Of a stretch of DNA of 64,000 nucleotides, positions 42,143 to 51,487 are shown one piece after another. The stretch covers positions 1 to 64,000 of the forward strand of contig NZ_JMQI01000011.1 in assembly GCF_000695625.1 (NCBI RefSeq). The letters are read 5' to 3'. Under the pieces are notes generated by a model. The model saw only the letters and a program-made list of their open reading frames with translations, was not told where the DNA came from and ran no database searches. The stretch comes from Amycolatopsis rifamycinica (lineage in GTDB: Bacteria > Actinomycetota > Actinomycetes > Mycobacteriales > Pseudonocardiaceae). The stretch's first letter is position 1. Each line of letters opens with the position of its first letter. A program made the position numbers and the translations under genes.

Positions 42143-42494
42143 CAAGAACCGCCTGCAATACGTGTCGGTTGGGAGTTTCCTGGACCGGTGCCGCGGTACG
42201 GAACAGCACCAGGTTCTGCTCGATGAGGTCGCTGAGCATCACCTTCACCACGGGCAGCGGGAGATCGACCCGGGCGGCCACCTCGGCCACCGAGACCGGC
42301 CGCTGGCACAAGGCGATGATGCGCGCGTACTCCGGTTCGAGCATTCCTGCTTCGTGCGCGGTGCGCAGCGCGACCACCAGCGTGATGAGGTCGAGCCCGA
42401 GCGTGTCCGACCGGGTGCGGCCACCGGTGACCGCGTAGGACCGGACCAGCGGGCCGGCCTCGTCGTCGAACCAGGCTTCGTGCCGTGCGCTCAT
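42123..42494 (-). CDS. cvnC: Conservon DUF742 protein (CvnC-type)
   Basis: 123 aa. Matches DUF742: WFDDEAGPLVRSYAVTGGRT near the N-terminus, EYARIIALCQRPVSVAEVAA and RVDLPLPVVKVMLSDLIEQN, a winged-helix-like fold. It overlaps the roadblock gene by 4 bp (ATGA) and the GTPase by 20 bp, so all are translationally coupled. Confidence 0.92.
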   Translation of the reverse strand: MSARHEAWFDDEAGPLVRSYAVTGGRTRSDTLGLDLITLVVALRTAHEAGMLEPEYARIIALCQRPVSVAEVAARVDLPLPVVKVMLSDLIEQNLVLFRTAAPVQETPNRHVLQAVLDGIRKL

Positions 42495-42907
42495 GGCGCG
42501 GTGGGCTGCGCGCCGGCGGTCCGCGGGGCGGAGGTGAGCACCTGCCCGACCCGCTTCACCATCAGGTTCATCTCGTACGCGACCAGCCCCATGTCCGCGT
42601 CTTCACGGGCCAGCAGGGCGAGGCAGGCGCCTCGCCCGGCCGCCGTCACGAACAGGAACGCGTGGTCCATCTCGACCATCGTCTGGCGGACGTTGCCGCC
42701 GCCGAAGTGCCGCCCGGTGCCGCGGGCCAGGCTCTGGAACGCCGAAGCCACCGCGGACAGGTGTTCGGCGTCCTCCTCCGAGAGGTTGCCCGACCTCCCG
42801 ATGAGCAGGCCGTCCGAGGACAGCACCACCGCCCGGTCCGCCCCGGCGACCCGCTTGACGAGGTCGTCCAGCAGCCAGTCGAGCTCGTGGGCGCCTGAGT
42901 TGACCAT
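42491..42907 (-). CDS. cvnB: Conservon roadblock/LC7 protein (CvnB-type)
   Basis: 138 aa roadblock/LC7 domain: LDWLLDDLVKRVAGADRAVV, LSSDGLLIGRSGNLSEEDAE, and MDHAFLFVTAAGRGACLALL. Roadblock proteins bind small GTPases and often act as activators; here the partner would be the CvnD-type protein. The start codon overlaps the kinase stop (TAATG at 42909-42905). Confidence 0.93.
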   Translation of the reverse strand: MVNSGAHELDWLLDDLVKRVAGADRAVVLSSDGLLIGRSGNLSEEDAEHLSAVASAFQSLARGTGRHFGGGNVRQTMVEMDHAFLFVTAAGRGACLALLAREDADMGLVAYEMNLMVKRVGQVLTSAPRTAGAQPTAP

Positions 42908-45501
42908 TACTCGCGCTCTCCGTACCTGTCGTCGTTCTCGGGAAACTCTTCGTCACGGGCCCGCCGGGTGCCTTGCTGGAAGGCGGACAGCCTGCTGCGG
43001 GCGACTTCCGGCGAGTCCAGCCGGACCTCTTCGCGTTCCTGTGCGGGCTTATCTTCCCGCAGCTGGGGCACGAGGTTCTGCTGGCGTCGCCGTTGGGGCA
43101 GCGGCGGGCGGCCCGGGGCCTCCGGGCGGCGCGGCTGCTGCGGGCGGCTCTCGGGCGTCGCCGCGGCCCGCGGCTCCTGCGGCGGCCACACCGGCTGCTG
43201 CGCGGCCGGCCGCGCCGGGCGCGAGGTCCGGTTCGGCGGGGCGGGCGGGCGGACCGCGGCCACCGGCTGGGCCTGGGTCGGCTGGCTCACCGGCTCCGGC
43301 ACGGAGCCGACCGGGACCGGCGTCGGCGCGGACGGCGTGCGCTCCGGGACCGGCGGCGGGACGGTGACCGGCGGGACGGCCGCGGGCGGCACGGGTGCCG
43401 GCGGCGGGGTCACGGCGGCGGGGGCCGTCACGGGCGAAACCGGCGGCTCGGTGCGGTGCCGGGCCGGGCGGCGGACCGGCCGCTTGAGCGGCGCGACCTC
43501 GTCGTTGGCCGCGGTCTCCGGCTCGGCCGGGTTCGGGACCAGCTCCGGCTTCGGCGGGGTGATCGGCTGCTCCGGCTCGAGGTCCGCGAGCGGGGCCAGC
43601 AGGTCGGTGCGCACCAGCACGATGGCCCGGGTGCCGCCGTAGGCCGACTCCCGCAGGTGCACCTGGATGCCGTGCCGCGCGGCCAGCCGCGCGACCACGA
43701 ACAGGCCGAGGCGCGGCTCGTCCGACAGCGCCATGATCCCGAAGTCCGGCGGGTCGGCCAGCATCGCGTTGATCTCTTCGGTCTGGTCCGGCTCGAGCCC
43801 GAGACCCTGGTCCTCGACCTCGATCACGACACCCTTGCCGACCACGTTGCCGCGGATCTCGACCCGCGACTGCGGCGGCGAGAACGCCGTCGCGTTGTCG
43901 ATGAGCTCGGCGAGCAGGTGCACGAGGTCGCCGACGACCGGGCCGCGGATGGCGATCTGCGGCAGCACGGCCGTCTTGACCCGGGCGAAGTCCTCGGTCT
44001 CGGCGGACGCGCCGCGGACCAGCTCGGCCAGCCCGACCGGGTTGCGCCACTGACGGCCCGGCTGCCCGCCGCCGAGGATGATCAGGTTCTCCGCGTTGCG
44101 GCGGGCGCGGGTGGAGAGGTGGTCGAGCTGGAACAGCGTGTCCAGCTGGTCCGGGTCCTCCTGCTTGCGCTCGGCCTGGTCGAGCACCTTGAGCTGGCGG
44201 TGCACGATGACCTGGCTGCGGTGGGCGATGTTGAGGAACACCGTCTTGGTGCCCTCCTTGGTCTTCGCCTCCTCGATGGCGGCCGCGATGGCGGTCTGCT
44301 GCGCCTTGTTGAAGGCGTCGGCGACCTGGCCGATCTCGTCGGTGCCGTGGTCGAGGAAGTGACCACCCTCTTCGAGGTCGACGGGCTCGCCCGCCTGGAC
44401 CCGGGCGACCAGTTCGGGCAGCCGGACCTCGGCCGCGTCGAGGGTGTCCTCGCGCAGCCGGTGCAGCCGGCCGATGAGCCGGTTCGACAGCCGGACGGCG
44501 ACGAAGACCACGAAGACCGCGAACAGGACCGCGACCACACCGGCGATCAGGGACTCGGTGAACGTCGAGTCCGCGTCGTTGATCGCGGCCTGGCTGGCGT
44601 TCGAGCTCTGCAGGATGAAGATGCCCATCAGCGCGTCGCCGACCTGGCGGGCCGCGGCTCGCCACTGGTCCTGCGGCACCGGCAGCTTCGAGAGGTCACC
44701 GCGCAGGAACGCGGTCTCGACCTGGGTCACGGCCTGCCACGGCTGGCTGGCCAGCAGCTGGTCGTACTTCGCCTTGACCTCGGGGATCATCTTCGGCGCC
44801 GACGCGTCGAGCTGGGCGTGGTAGGCGCCGACCTGGCCGACGTAGGCGCGGAAGTCGTCGTTCGACAGACCGCCCGCGGCCAGCCCGGCGGCGGCGAGCG
44901 CGTCACTGCGCTGCATCGCGTCGGCCGCGGTGAACAGCGGGATGGCGGTCAGCCGGTCGTAGGCGTTCTGCGCGCCGCGCGCTTTCTGCGCGAGCCCGGC
45001 GACGCCGTCGGTGAACTGGTCGAACAGCTTGTTGTAGTAGGCGAACGCCTGGCCGATCTGCAGCTGGCCGCTGTCGACCGCCTGGCGCGTCTGCGGCAGC
45101 TGCTGGAAGAGCCCGAAGAACGTGGCGATGTTCTTCTGCACGCTCGGCGGGGTGTCGTCGTAGTCCGCGAAGTTCTCGCGGAGGTTCTCGATCTCCTTGG
45201 CGGCGGTCGCGTCCGTCTTCGGACGGACGGCCGCGAGCACGGCCCGCTGGTTGCTCTGCCCGGCCAGCAGGCTCAGGGTCGCCTGGCGCTCCTGCTGCAG
45301 CGCGGCGAAGAAGGGGATCGCGGGGGCTTCCGAGTTCCGGATCCGGCTGGTGTAATCACGAGCGGTGACCGCGTCGTAGATGAGGTAGCCCGCGAGGGCC
45401 ACCCCGACCAGCAGCAGGGCCACACTGGGGATGAGCGCGATCGTGAGCACGCGCTTCCGAATCGAGGATCCCCGGTTGCGTCGAAGAGAAATCTGCTTCA
45501 C
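42907..45501 (-). CDS. cvnA: Conservon sensor histidine kinase, nitrate/nitrite-sensor type (CvnA)
   Basis: 864 aa. TM1 near 18-40 (VLTIALIPSVALLLVGVALA), an extracellular NIT-like helical sensor from about 45 to 305, TM2 near 312-332 (AGVVAVLFAVFVVFVAVRLS), then HAMP and a kinase-like region. The HATPase N-box is HLLAELIDNATAFSPPQSRV near 530, with a G-box at EVEDQGLGLEPDQTEE. A very long Pro-rich tail occupies about 630-864. Cvn kinases usually lack a paired response regulator and work through roadblock and GTPase partners. A 550-bp upstream gap probably contains the promoter. Confidence 0.92.
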   Translation of the reverse strand: MKQISLRRNRGSSIRKRVLTIALIPSVALLLVGVALAGYLIYDAVTARDYTSRIRNSEAPAIPFFAALQQERQATLSLLAGQSNQRAVLAAVRPKTDATAAKEIENLRENFADYDDTPPSVQKNIATFFGLFQQLPQTRQAVDSGQLQIGQAFAYYNKLFDQFTDGVAGLAQKARGAQNAYDRLTAIPLFTAADAMQRSDALAAAGLAAGGLSNDDFRAYVGQVGAYHAQLDASAPKMIPEVKAKYDQLLASQPWQAVTQVETAFLRGDLSKLPVPQDQWRAAARQVGDALMGIFILQSSNASQAAINDADSTFTESLIAGVVAVLFAVFVVFVAVRLSNRLIGRLHRLREDTLDAAEVRLPELVARVQAGEPVDLEEGGHFLDHGTDEIGQVADAFNKAQQTAIAAAIEEAKTKEGTKTVFLNIAHRSQVIVHRQLKVLDQAERKQEDPDQLDTLFQLDHLSTRARRNAENLIILGGGQPGRQWRNPVGLAELVRGASAETEDFARVKTAVLPQIAIRGPVVGDLVHLLAELIDNATAFSPPQSRVEIRGNVVGKGVVIEVEDQGLGLEPDQTEEINAMLADPPDFGIMALSDEPRLGLFVVARLAARHGIQVHLRESAYGGTRAIVLVRTDLLAPLADLEPEQPITPPKPELVPNPAEPETAANDEVAPLKRPVRRPARHRTEPPVSPVTAPAAVTPPPAPVPPAAVPPVTVPPPVPERTPSAPTPVPVGSVPEPVSQPTQAQPVAAVRPPAPPNRTSRPARPAAQQPVWPPQEPRAAATPESRPQQPRRPEAPGRPPLPQRRRQQNLVPQLREDKPAQEREEVRLDSPEVARSRLSAFQQGTRRARDEEFPENDDRYGERE

Positions 45502-46051
45502 CTGGGTCCGTTTTCCTTCCGGCAGTACATGGTTTCGGGTCGCCCGAGGCGGTCAACACCCGGATTCCGACCAGCCGGATCAACATCACCGTGGTCTGCT
45601 TCGCCCGCGACGACGTTAGGCAGCCCTCCAGGGCGCGTCAAGTCCGTGGCGAGAACGTGATCTTGGATCGGTGACCCGTCCACACTCGCTGCCTGCGCTT
45701 GGAAAGTCCACCACCGTAAGTCGTGACCTTCGTCGCAGGCCGACTTTCGTCCCCTGTACGGAAGTGAGCAGGGGGAAGCGCTCCCGGACCCGCCGCGCGT
45801 CCGGCCGGCACCCTCTACGTACGACAGCATCGAATCGTTCGGTGACGAACATCACGGATCCGCGCGCGCCCTCCCGAAGACCACGTTCGTCCGGAGTGGA
45901 CAGCCGCGGGAAAGCGGAATGGATCAGGATTCGCGAGCGCAGCCACGGATTCCCCGGAAAGGGCCGCGGAATTCCCGGCAATCCGCAACCGCGGTCGGCC
46001 GATCACGCTGCGCGGGCCCCGGTACCGGTTCCGCGGCGGCCGGCGGGCACC
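45502..46051. other. 550-bp intergenic region upstream of the conservon
   Basis: Unusually long gap for this window. It must contain the conservon promoter. I find no strong hairpin, RNA gene or coding frame with a ribosome site. A 121-codon minus-strand open frame (45616-45981) has atypical composition and is not supported. Confidence 0.5.
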
Positions 46052-46708
46052 TCAGCCCGGGAACTCGTCGGCCAAGGTGTTCCAGAAGAGCAGTTCGTAG
46101 CTCTGGAACAGCCGCGCACAGCGATGCGCTTCGCCTTCGTCGAGCCGGTGCGCGTCGAGACCGGCCTGGATCGCGGCGAGCGCTTGTTCCTCTATTTCCG
46201 GGACGTCCGCGGCGAAGAAGTCGAAGAACGCGCACTGCTCGTCGGTGAACCCGTAGTGCTCGCGCATGCCGGCGGCGACGTCCCGGCAGTACCGGCCGAA
46301 GGCGGCGAAATTGGCGAAGATCCCCGCCGCGGTCGCCGCCGGCTCGCCGTTCAGCGCAAGCCAGGCGACGTACGCCGGGTACACCTGGCAGCCCGCGCGC
46401 GGCAGCTCCTCGCCGTGGTCCGGACCAGTCGCGGCGAGCAGCGCGTCCAGCATCCCGTTCGCCTGCTGCTCGCCCGGCGCGAGCCCGCCGAAGAAGGCGC
46501 GCGCGTTCGGTTCGCCGGCCCGGGCGGCCAGCTCGTGGAAACTGCGCCAGTCGCTGAGGGTGATCAGCTTCTCCTCGGCGGCGAGCGCGGCGAACACCGC
46601 GCGCGGCGCCCGGCCGGCGGTGATCAGCGGCACGAGCCGGTTGTCGCCGTCGCGCGGCGCGAGTCCGGCCTGGATCTTCCCGAGCAGTTCACGAGCCGAC
46701 CGCGTCAT
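46052..46708 (-). CDS. TenA/PqqC-like (heme-oxygenase fold) protein
   Basis: 218 aa all-helical protein. Segments such as EEKLITLSDWRSFHELAARA, YPAYVAWLALNGEPAATAAG, MREHYGFTDEQCAFFDFFAA and RCARLFQSYELLFWNTLADE fit the TenA/PqqC-like iron-containing redox enzyme superfamily. True TenA thiaminases have a conserved Cys that I cannot place. It is often annotated as a TenA regulator, but a metabolic or redox role is as likely. Start ATG 46708 after GGGGAA. Confidence 0.65.
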   Translation of the reverse strand: MTRSARELLGKIQAGLAPRDGDNRLVPLITAGRAPRAVFAALAAEEKLITLSDWRSFHELAARAGEPNARAFFGGLAPGEQQANGMLDALLAATGPDHGEELPRAGCQVYPAYVAWLALNGEPAATAAGIFANFAAFGRYCRDVAAGMREHYGFTDEQCAFFDFFAADVPEIEEQALAAIQAGLDAHRLDEGEAHRCARLFQSYELLFWNTLADEFPG

Positions 46709-46904
46709 CGATTCCCCCTGGAGTACGTGGTCCCCCCATTGAAGCGCGGTTCGCGCGCCGACGCCCGTATACACAGTGGACAGTCGTGGGGACCTGACCG
46801 CTTTGTCCGGTTCGACGGTGCCGCCTGACGTGGCCGCGATTCTCTATCCCCCCGCGCCGGGAGCCCCTACAGTGTGGCCATCCGGAGCACCGAGGAGGCC
46901 AGCG

Positions 46905-48755
46905 TTGACCACCCCGTCCGTCGCCGAGCAGACCAAAGGCCAGACGATCCCGCGGCTGCTGCACCGCAACGCGGTCGAATACCCGGACCTGCCGGCGATC
47001 ACCTCGCTCGACATCGAAGGACAGCCGACGCTGACGTGGGGACAGTTCCGCACGGCGATCGCCGAGGTCTCCCGCGGGCTCGCCGGGCTCGGGCTCGCCC
47101 CGCGCGACCGCATGCTGATCATGGCACCCGGCTGCCCGGACCACATCGTCGCCGACCTGGCCGCGACGCACCTGTCCGCGATCCCCTGCACCGCCTACGC
47201 CACCCTCAGCCCGGACCAGATCCGGTTCGTCGCGCGGCACAGCGCGGCGCCGGTCGTGGTGCTCGGCGGGGAGAGCGAGCTGGCGCGCTGGCGGCCGGTG
47301 CTCGAAGACCTCCCGGCGCTGCGGCACATCGTCGTGCTGGACGAAACCGCGATCCCCGACGGCGACGACCGCTTCCTCTCCTTCGCCGATCTGCGGGCCC
47401 GGGGCCGGGAAGCGCTTGCCGCGGATCCGGAGGCGTTCGAGCGGTCGTGGCGGGAGATCAAGCCGGACGACCCGCTGTCCATGATCTACACCTCCGGCAC
47501 CACCGGTGACCCGAAGGGCGTCGTGCTTTCGCACCGCAACGCGATCCACCAGGCGTACGCGGTCACCGAGCTGCACCACCCGCCGATGCACGCGACGAAC
47601 ATCGCGTACCTGCCGCTGGCGCACATCGCCGAGCGGCAGCTGTCGATCTACCTGCCGATCGTCTGGGCGGGGCACGTGCACACCCTCGCCGACCCGGCGG
47701 GGGTCGTCGGCGCGCTCGGCAAGGTGCACCCGCAGAGCTTCTTCGGCGTCCCGCGCGTGTGGGAGAAGATGGTCGCCGGGCTCAAGAACATGCTCGGCGG
47801 CGTGCCGGAGGACAAGCGCACCGCGCTGCTGCAGGCGAACGAGCTGCTGCAGCAGGGCTACAAGCTGCGCAGCGCCGGAAAGCCGGTGCCCGAGGAACTG
47901 GCGGAGAAGATCCGGCAGACCGACGAAGCCGCGCTCGCCCCGATCCGCGCGCTCCTCGGGCTCGACAAGGTGCTCGTCGCCTCCAGCGGCGCGGCCGCCC
48001 TGCCGGTGGAGATCATCTACTTCCTGGCCGGGCTCGGCATCGAGATCTGCGAGGTCTGGGGCCTGTCCGAGACGACGGGCGCGGCGACGTCCAACTCCGG
48101 CTCGGACTTCCGCGCGGGCACCGTCGGCAAACCGCTCGACGGCGTCGAGGTGAAGGTCGCCGAGGACGGCGAGCTGCTGGTGCGCGGCCCGATCGTGTTC
48201 CTCGGGTACCTCCAGGAGGACGGGACGATCAAGGACGCCACCGACGCCGACGGCTGGTACGCGACCGGCGACATCGGCACGATCGACGAAGACGGCTTCG
48301 TGACGATCACCGACCGCAAGAAGGAACTGATCATCACCTCGAGCGGCAAGAACATCGCGCCGACCCGCATCGAGGGCCTGCTCAAGGAGCACCCGCTGAT
48401 CGGCCAGGCCGTGGCGATCGGCGACGACCGCCCCTACGTGACGGCGCTGATCGTGCTCGACGACGAGATCGCCCCCGGCTGGGCCGCGGCGAACGGCGTC
48501 GAGGCCGCTCCGGACGAGCTGGCTTCGCACCCGGCCGTGCGGGCCGAACTGGAGCGCGCGGTCGAGTCGGCCAACAGCAGGCTGGCGCGGATCGAGCAGA
48601 TCAAGCGCTACCACGTCCTGCCGAAGACGTGGACGCCCGAATCCGGCGAGCTGACCCCGACGCTCAAGCTCAAGCGCCGGGTCATCAACGACCGCTACTC
48701 GACCGACATCGAGGCCCTCTACGCGGCGGCCCGCGAGCCCGCGGCGGGCGCTTAG
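46905..48755 (+). CDS. Long-chain fatty-acid-CoA ligase
   Basis: 616 aa ANL-superfamily FadD-type enzyme. P-loop YTSGTTGDPKGVVLSHRN near residue 193, VWGLSETTGAATSNSG near 383, GWYATGDIGTIDED near 450, and ITDRKKELIITSSGKNIAPT near 468. The GWRP-like insertion and long C-terminal domain (SGELTPTLKLKRRVI) fit long-chain acyl-CoA synthetases such as FadD15. TTG 46905 is chosen: GAGGAGG lies 6 bp upstream. Its stop overlaps the convergent SDR stop (TTAG, 48752-48755). Confidence 0.92.
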   Translation: MTTPSVAEQTKGQTIPRLLHRNAVEYPDLPAITSLDIEGQPTLTWGQFRTAIAEVSRGLAGLGLAPRDRMLIMAPGCPDHIVADLAATHLSAIPCTAYATLSPDQIRFVARHSAAPVVVLGGESELARWRPVLEDLPALRHIVVLDETAIPDGDDRFLSFADLRARGREALAADPEAFERSWREIKPDDPLSMIYTSGTTGDPKGVVLSHRNAIHQAYAVTELHHPPMHATNIAYLPLAHIAERQLSIYLPIVWAGHVHTLADPAGVVGALGKVHPQSFFGVPRVWEKMVAGLKNMLGGVPEDKRTALLQANELLQQGYKLRSAGKPVPEELAEKIRQTDEAALAPIRALLGLDKVLVASSGAAALPVEIIYFLAGLGIEICEVWGLSETTGAATSNSGSDFRAGTVGKPLDGVEVKVAEDGELLVRGPIVFLGYLQEDGTIKDATDADGWYATGDIGTIDEDGFVTITDRKKELIITSSGKNIAPTRIEGLLKEHPLIGQAVAIGDDRPYVTALIVLDDEIAPGWAAANGVEAAPDELASHPAVRAELERAVESANSRLARIEQIKRYHVLPKTWTPESGELTPTLKLKRRVINDRYSTDIEALYAAAREPAAGA

Positions 48756-49651
48756 GCGGTGCGGGGCGAGGTGGTCTCCGTCCACTTGCGCAGCCGTGGC
48801 GGGACGCGCTTCTCCAGGCCGTAGTTCTCCAGGTGGGCGGAGAACACCTCGTCGAACGCCTTCTGCACGGTTTCGGTGTCCCACACCGGGCGCTCGAGGA
48901 TCGGCTGCTTGAGGAACGGCTGGCCCATGATGTGCAGCTGCGGGCCGTTGCACCGGATCATCTGGCCGGTGATGCCGTGCGAGCCGTCGCCGAGCAGGAA
49001 CAGCACCACCGGCGCGATCCGCGACGGCGTGCGGTCCGGCGGGCAGGCGCGCAGGGAGCGTTCCGACTTCCACACCATCCGCGTGTGCGCGAGCGGGCAG
49101 ACGGCGTTGACGCGGATCCCGGCGTCCTCGAGGTCGAGGGCCCAGGAGTAGGTCAGGGACGCGACCGCGCCCTTGCTCGCCGCGTACACGCCGAGCTTGC
49201 GCTGCCCGAGCGAGGCGCCCGAGGAGATGTTGACGATCGAGCCGCCGGTGCCCGCGCCGACCATCGCCTTGATCGCGGCCAGGCCGGTGTTCACCACGCC
49301 GAGCACGTTGACCGCGACGAGCTCCCGCGCCTGCTCGGCGTCGTCCTCCCAGGGCAGTGCCTCGTAGTTCAGCCCCGCGTTGTTGACCAGCCCGTCGATC
49401 CCGCCGAACTCCTTGACGCAGAGGTCGACGATCTCCTGCGCCTCGCCCGCCTCGGCCACGCTGTGCCCGCTCGCGACGGCACGGCCGCCGTGCGCCCGGA
49501 TGTTCTCCGCCGTCCGCTCGGCCAGCTCGGCGTCGACGTCGTTGACCACCACCGCCCCGCCCTCGCGCGCGATGTGCACCGCGAACGCCTCGCCCAGGCC
49601 GCGGCCGGCGCCGGTGACCACGACCGCCTTGCCCTGCATCAACCCGTCCAT
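48752..49651 (-). CDS. Short-chain dehydrogenase/reductase
   Basis: 299 aa SDR. The NAD(P)-binding motif is VVTGAGRGLGEAFAVHIARE near residue 10, NNAG near 92, and the catalytic triad is in NISSGASLGQRKLGVYAASK (Ser, Tyr-x3-Lys, about 145-165). Asp after the second strand (VVNDVD) suggests NAD(H) preference. The C-terminal 60 residues extend beyond the classical length. It is convergent with the acyl-CoA ligase, and a shared role in lipid metabolism is possible. Start ATG 49651 after GGGGAGAAG. Confidence 0.9.
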   Translation of the reverse strand: MDGLMQGKAVVVTGAGRGLGEAFAVHIAREGGAVVVNDVDAELAERTAENIRAHGGRAVASGHSVAEAGEAQEIVDLCVKEFGGIDGLVNNAGLNYEALPWEDDAEQARELVAVNVLGVVNTGLAAIKAMVGAGTGGSIVNISSGASLGQRKLGVYAASKGAVASLTYSWALDLEDAGIRVNAVCPLAHTRMVWKSERSLRACPPDRTPSRIAPVVLFLLGDGSHGITGQMIRCNGPQLHIMGQPFLKQPILERPVWDTETVQKAFDEVFSAHLENYGLEKRVPPRLRKWTETTSPRTA

Positions 49652-49987
49652 CGCTTCTCCCCGATCTGCGGCGCCGGCGGCGCGCGGTCCGCCCACCCCG
49701 GCCGGCTCACTGTCCAGTCTTGGCCCATTCGGTCCAACGCGGCATCGGCGCGACGACGAGCGGCCGCCGCCCTGCGCCGAGCGAGCCCGGTTCGATCAGT
49801 CCGGAGGTACTCCGGGCCGGTCACGAGGGGGTGACCGGCGGCCGTTCCGGGGACATCGCGGCGTAACCGGCGGCATACTGAGGGTGCTTTCCGGTGGTCG
49901 TCCGTGACTCCCCCGGCTGGGGTCGTCACCGGAGAGGCACAATGCGGACGGTCCATGTTCACTCGATCGGGGCACGGTGGTGACGAG
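49652..49987. promoter_or_regulatory. 336-bp divergent region with a hairpin
   Basis: Gap between the divergent SDR and MFS genes. It contains CCGGTCAC-GAGGGG-GTGACCGG at 49817-49838, an 8-bp inverted repeat that could be an operator or mRNA hairpin, and a -10-like CATACT near 49872. No coding frame with a ribosome site is convincing. Confidence 0.4.
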
Positions 49988-51202
49988 GTGACGACGCGCG
50001 CGACGCCCCGGCTCCGGGCCGTTCTGGCCAACCACGAGTTCCGCGCGCTGTGGTTCGCCGAGACGCAGTCGATGCTGGGTGACCAGCTGACCATCGTCGC
50101 GCTGGCCATCCTCACCTTCGACCGCACCGGGTCGCCGCTGCTGTCGGCCGTCGTCTACTCCCTGACGTTCCTGCCCGCGCTCGCCGGCGGGCTCGGGCTG
50201 GCCCAGCTCGCCGACCGGTTCCCCCGCCGCGCGGTGCTGGTGACCGGCTCGTTCGCGCAGGCCGTCCTGATCGGGCTGATGGCCCTGCCCGGGATGCCGA
50301 TGGGCTGGCTGTTCGCGCTGTTCGTCCTCGCCCGGCTGGCGAACGCGCCGGGCAACGCGGCGCAGAACGCGCTCGGCCGCGAGGTCTTCGCCGACGACGA
50401 CGTCTACCTGCAGAGCCAGGACCTGCGCGGGATCACGAACAACACGGCGATGCTGGCCGGCCTGGCCGCCGGCGGGCTGCTGGTGACCACCATCGGGACG
50501 TCGTGGGCTCTGGCGATCGACGCGCTGACGTTCCTGGTGGCCGCCGTCGCCGTGCGGCTGCTGGTGCTGCGCCGGCCCGCCGCGGGCGACGGCGGCGCCC
50601 CGTGGTTCGGCGCCGTCCGGCAGGTTTTCGGCGACGAACGGCTGCGGGTGCTGCTCTACCTGTCCTGGCTCGTCGGACTGGCGGTGATCCCGGAGGGCCT
50701 CGCGGCGCCGCTCGCCGCCCAGCTGGGCGTGGGCGACCAGGCGGTCGGCTGGCTGCTGGCCGCCGACCCGCTGGGCTTCGTCGCCGGGACGTTCCTGCTG
50801 TCGCGGTTCGTCACGACGGAGCACCGCCGCAAGCTGCTCGGCGTGCTGGCCGCGCTGCCGCTGGCCGCGCTGGCGGCGTTCGCGCTGCGGCCGAACCTGG
50901 TGCTCGCGCTGGTCCTGCTCGCGCTGGCCGGCGCCACGGGCGCGTACGTCATCACGGTGTCGGCCACGTTCATCACGTGGGTGCCGAACGACATCCGGGG
51001 CAGTGCGGGTGGCCTGTACCGGACCGGGCTGCGGGTCGCGCAGGGCGTGGGTGTGGGTGTGGGCGGGCTGGTCGCGCAGGCGGTCGGTTCCGCGTACACG
51101 ACCATCGCGCTGGCGGGCGCGGTGGGACTGCTGCTGGCCGTGCCGGTGGCGTTCGCCTGGCGCCGGGTGGGCGGAACGGAACCGCGGCACTGGCCGTCAT
51201 GA
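49988..51202 (+). CDS. MFS transporter (MFS_3-like)
   Basis: About 404 aa, 12 hydrophobic helices. It opens LRAVLANHEFRALWFAETQS, with LAQLADRFPRRAVLVTGSFA (motif A), LARLANAPGNAAQNALGREV and GITNNTAMLAGLAAGGLLVT, the pattern of MFS_3/enterobactin-exporter-like proteins. The GTG at 49988 follows GGTGGTGACGAG; ATG 49955 in frame is an alternative. Substrate unknown. Confidence 0.87.
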   Translation: MTTRATPRLRAVLANHEFRALWFAETQSMLGDQLTIVALAILTFDRTGSPLLSAVVYSLTFLPALAGGLGLAQLADRFPRRAVLVTGSFAQAVLIGLMALPGMPMGWLFALFVLARLANAPGNAAQNALGREVFADDDVYLQSQDLRGITNNTAMLAGLAAGGLLVTTIGTSWALAIDALTFLVAAVAVRLLVLRRPAAGDGGAPWFGAVRQVFGDERLRVLLYLSWLVGLAVIPEGLAAPLAAQLGVGDQAVGWLLAADPLGFVAGTFLLSRFVTTEHRRKLLGVLAALPLAALAAFALRPNLVLALVLLALAGATGAYVITVSATFITWVPNDIRGSAGGLYRTGLRVAQGVGVGVGGLVAQAVGSAYTTIALAGAVGLLLAVPVAFAWRRVGGTEPRHWPS

Positions 51203-51487
51203 GGCGCCCGGTGCCACCTCCGGGTACGGCCAAGATCATGAATGGCATTCGCGGACGTCACGGGTGACAATTCGAGGGTGGTTCAGAAGTCGCGGTTGCT
51301 CATGGGGGCCACCTCCATGCGGGGAGAGTCTCGCAGAACCTTTTGCGCCGCGTTCCCGGCAGTTACTCCGGGACCGCGACCGATCCGTTGCTGTGGGATG
51401 GTACCCGGCTACGGAATGCGTGAACACTCTGCCAGGTACCGATGAGATTACTCAAGAGCGGCACTAGGCTGGAAAGGAGGTGACCAA

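Noticed and set aside
41540..45501. Ordinary two-component system
   Set aside because: There is no response regulator. The kinase is followed by roadblock, DUF742 and GTPase genes, which is a conservon.
45616..45981. 121-codon minus-strand frame in the conservon leader
   Set aside because: No ribosome site or recognisable motif. More likely untranslated leader.
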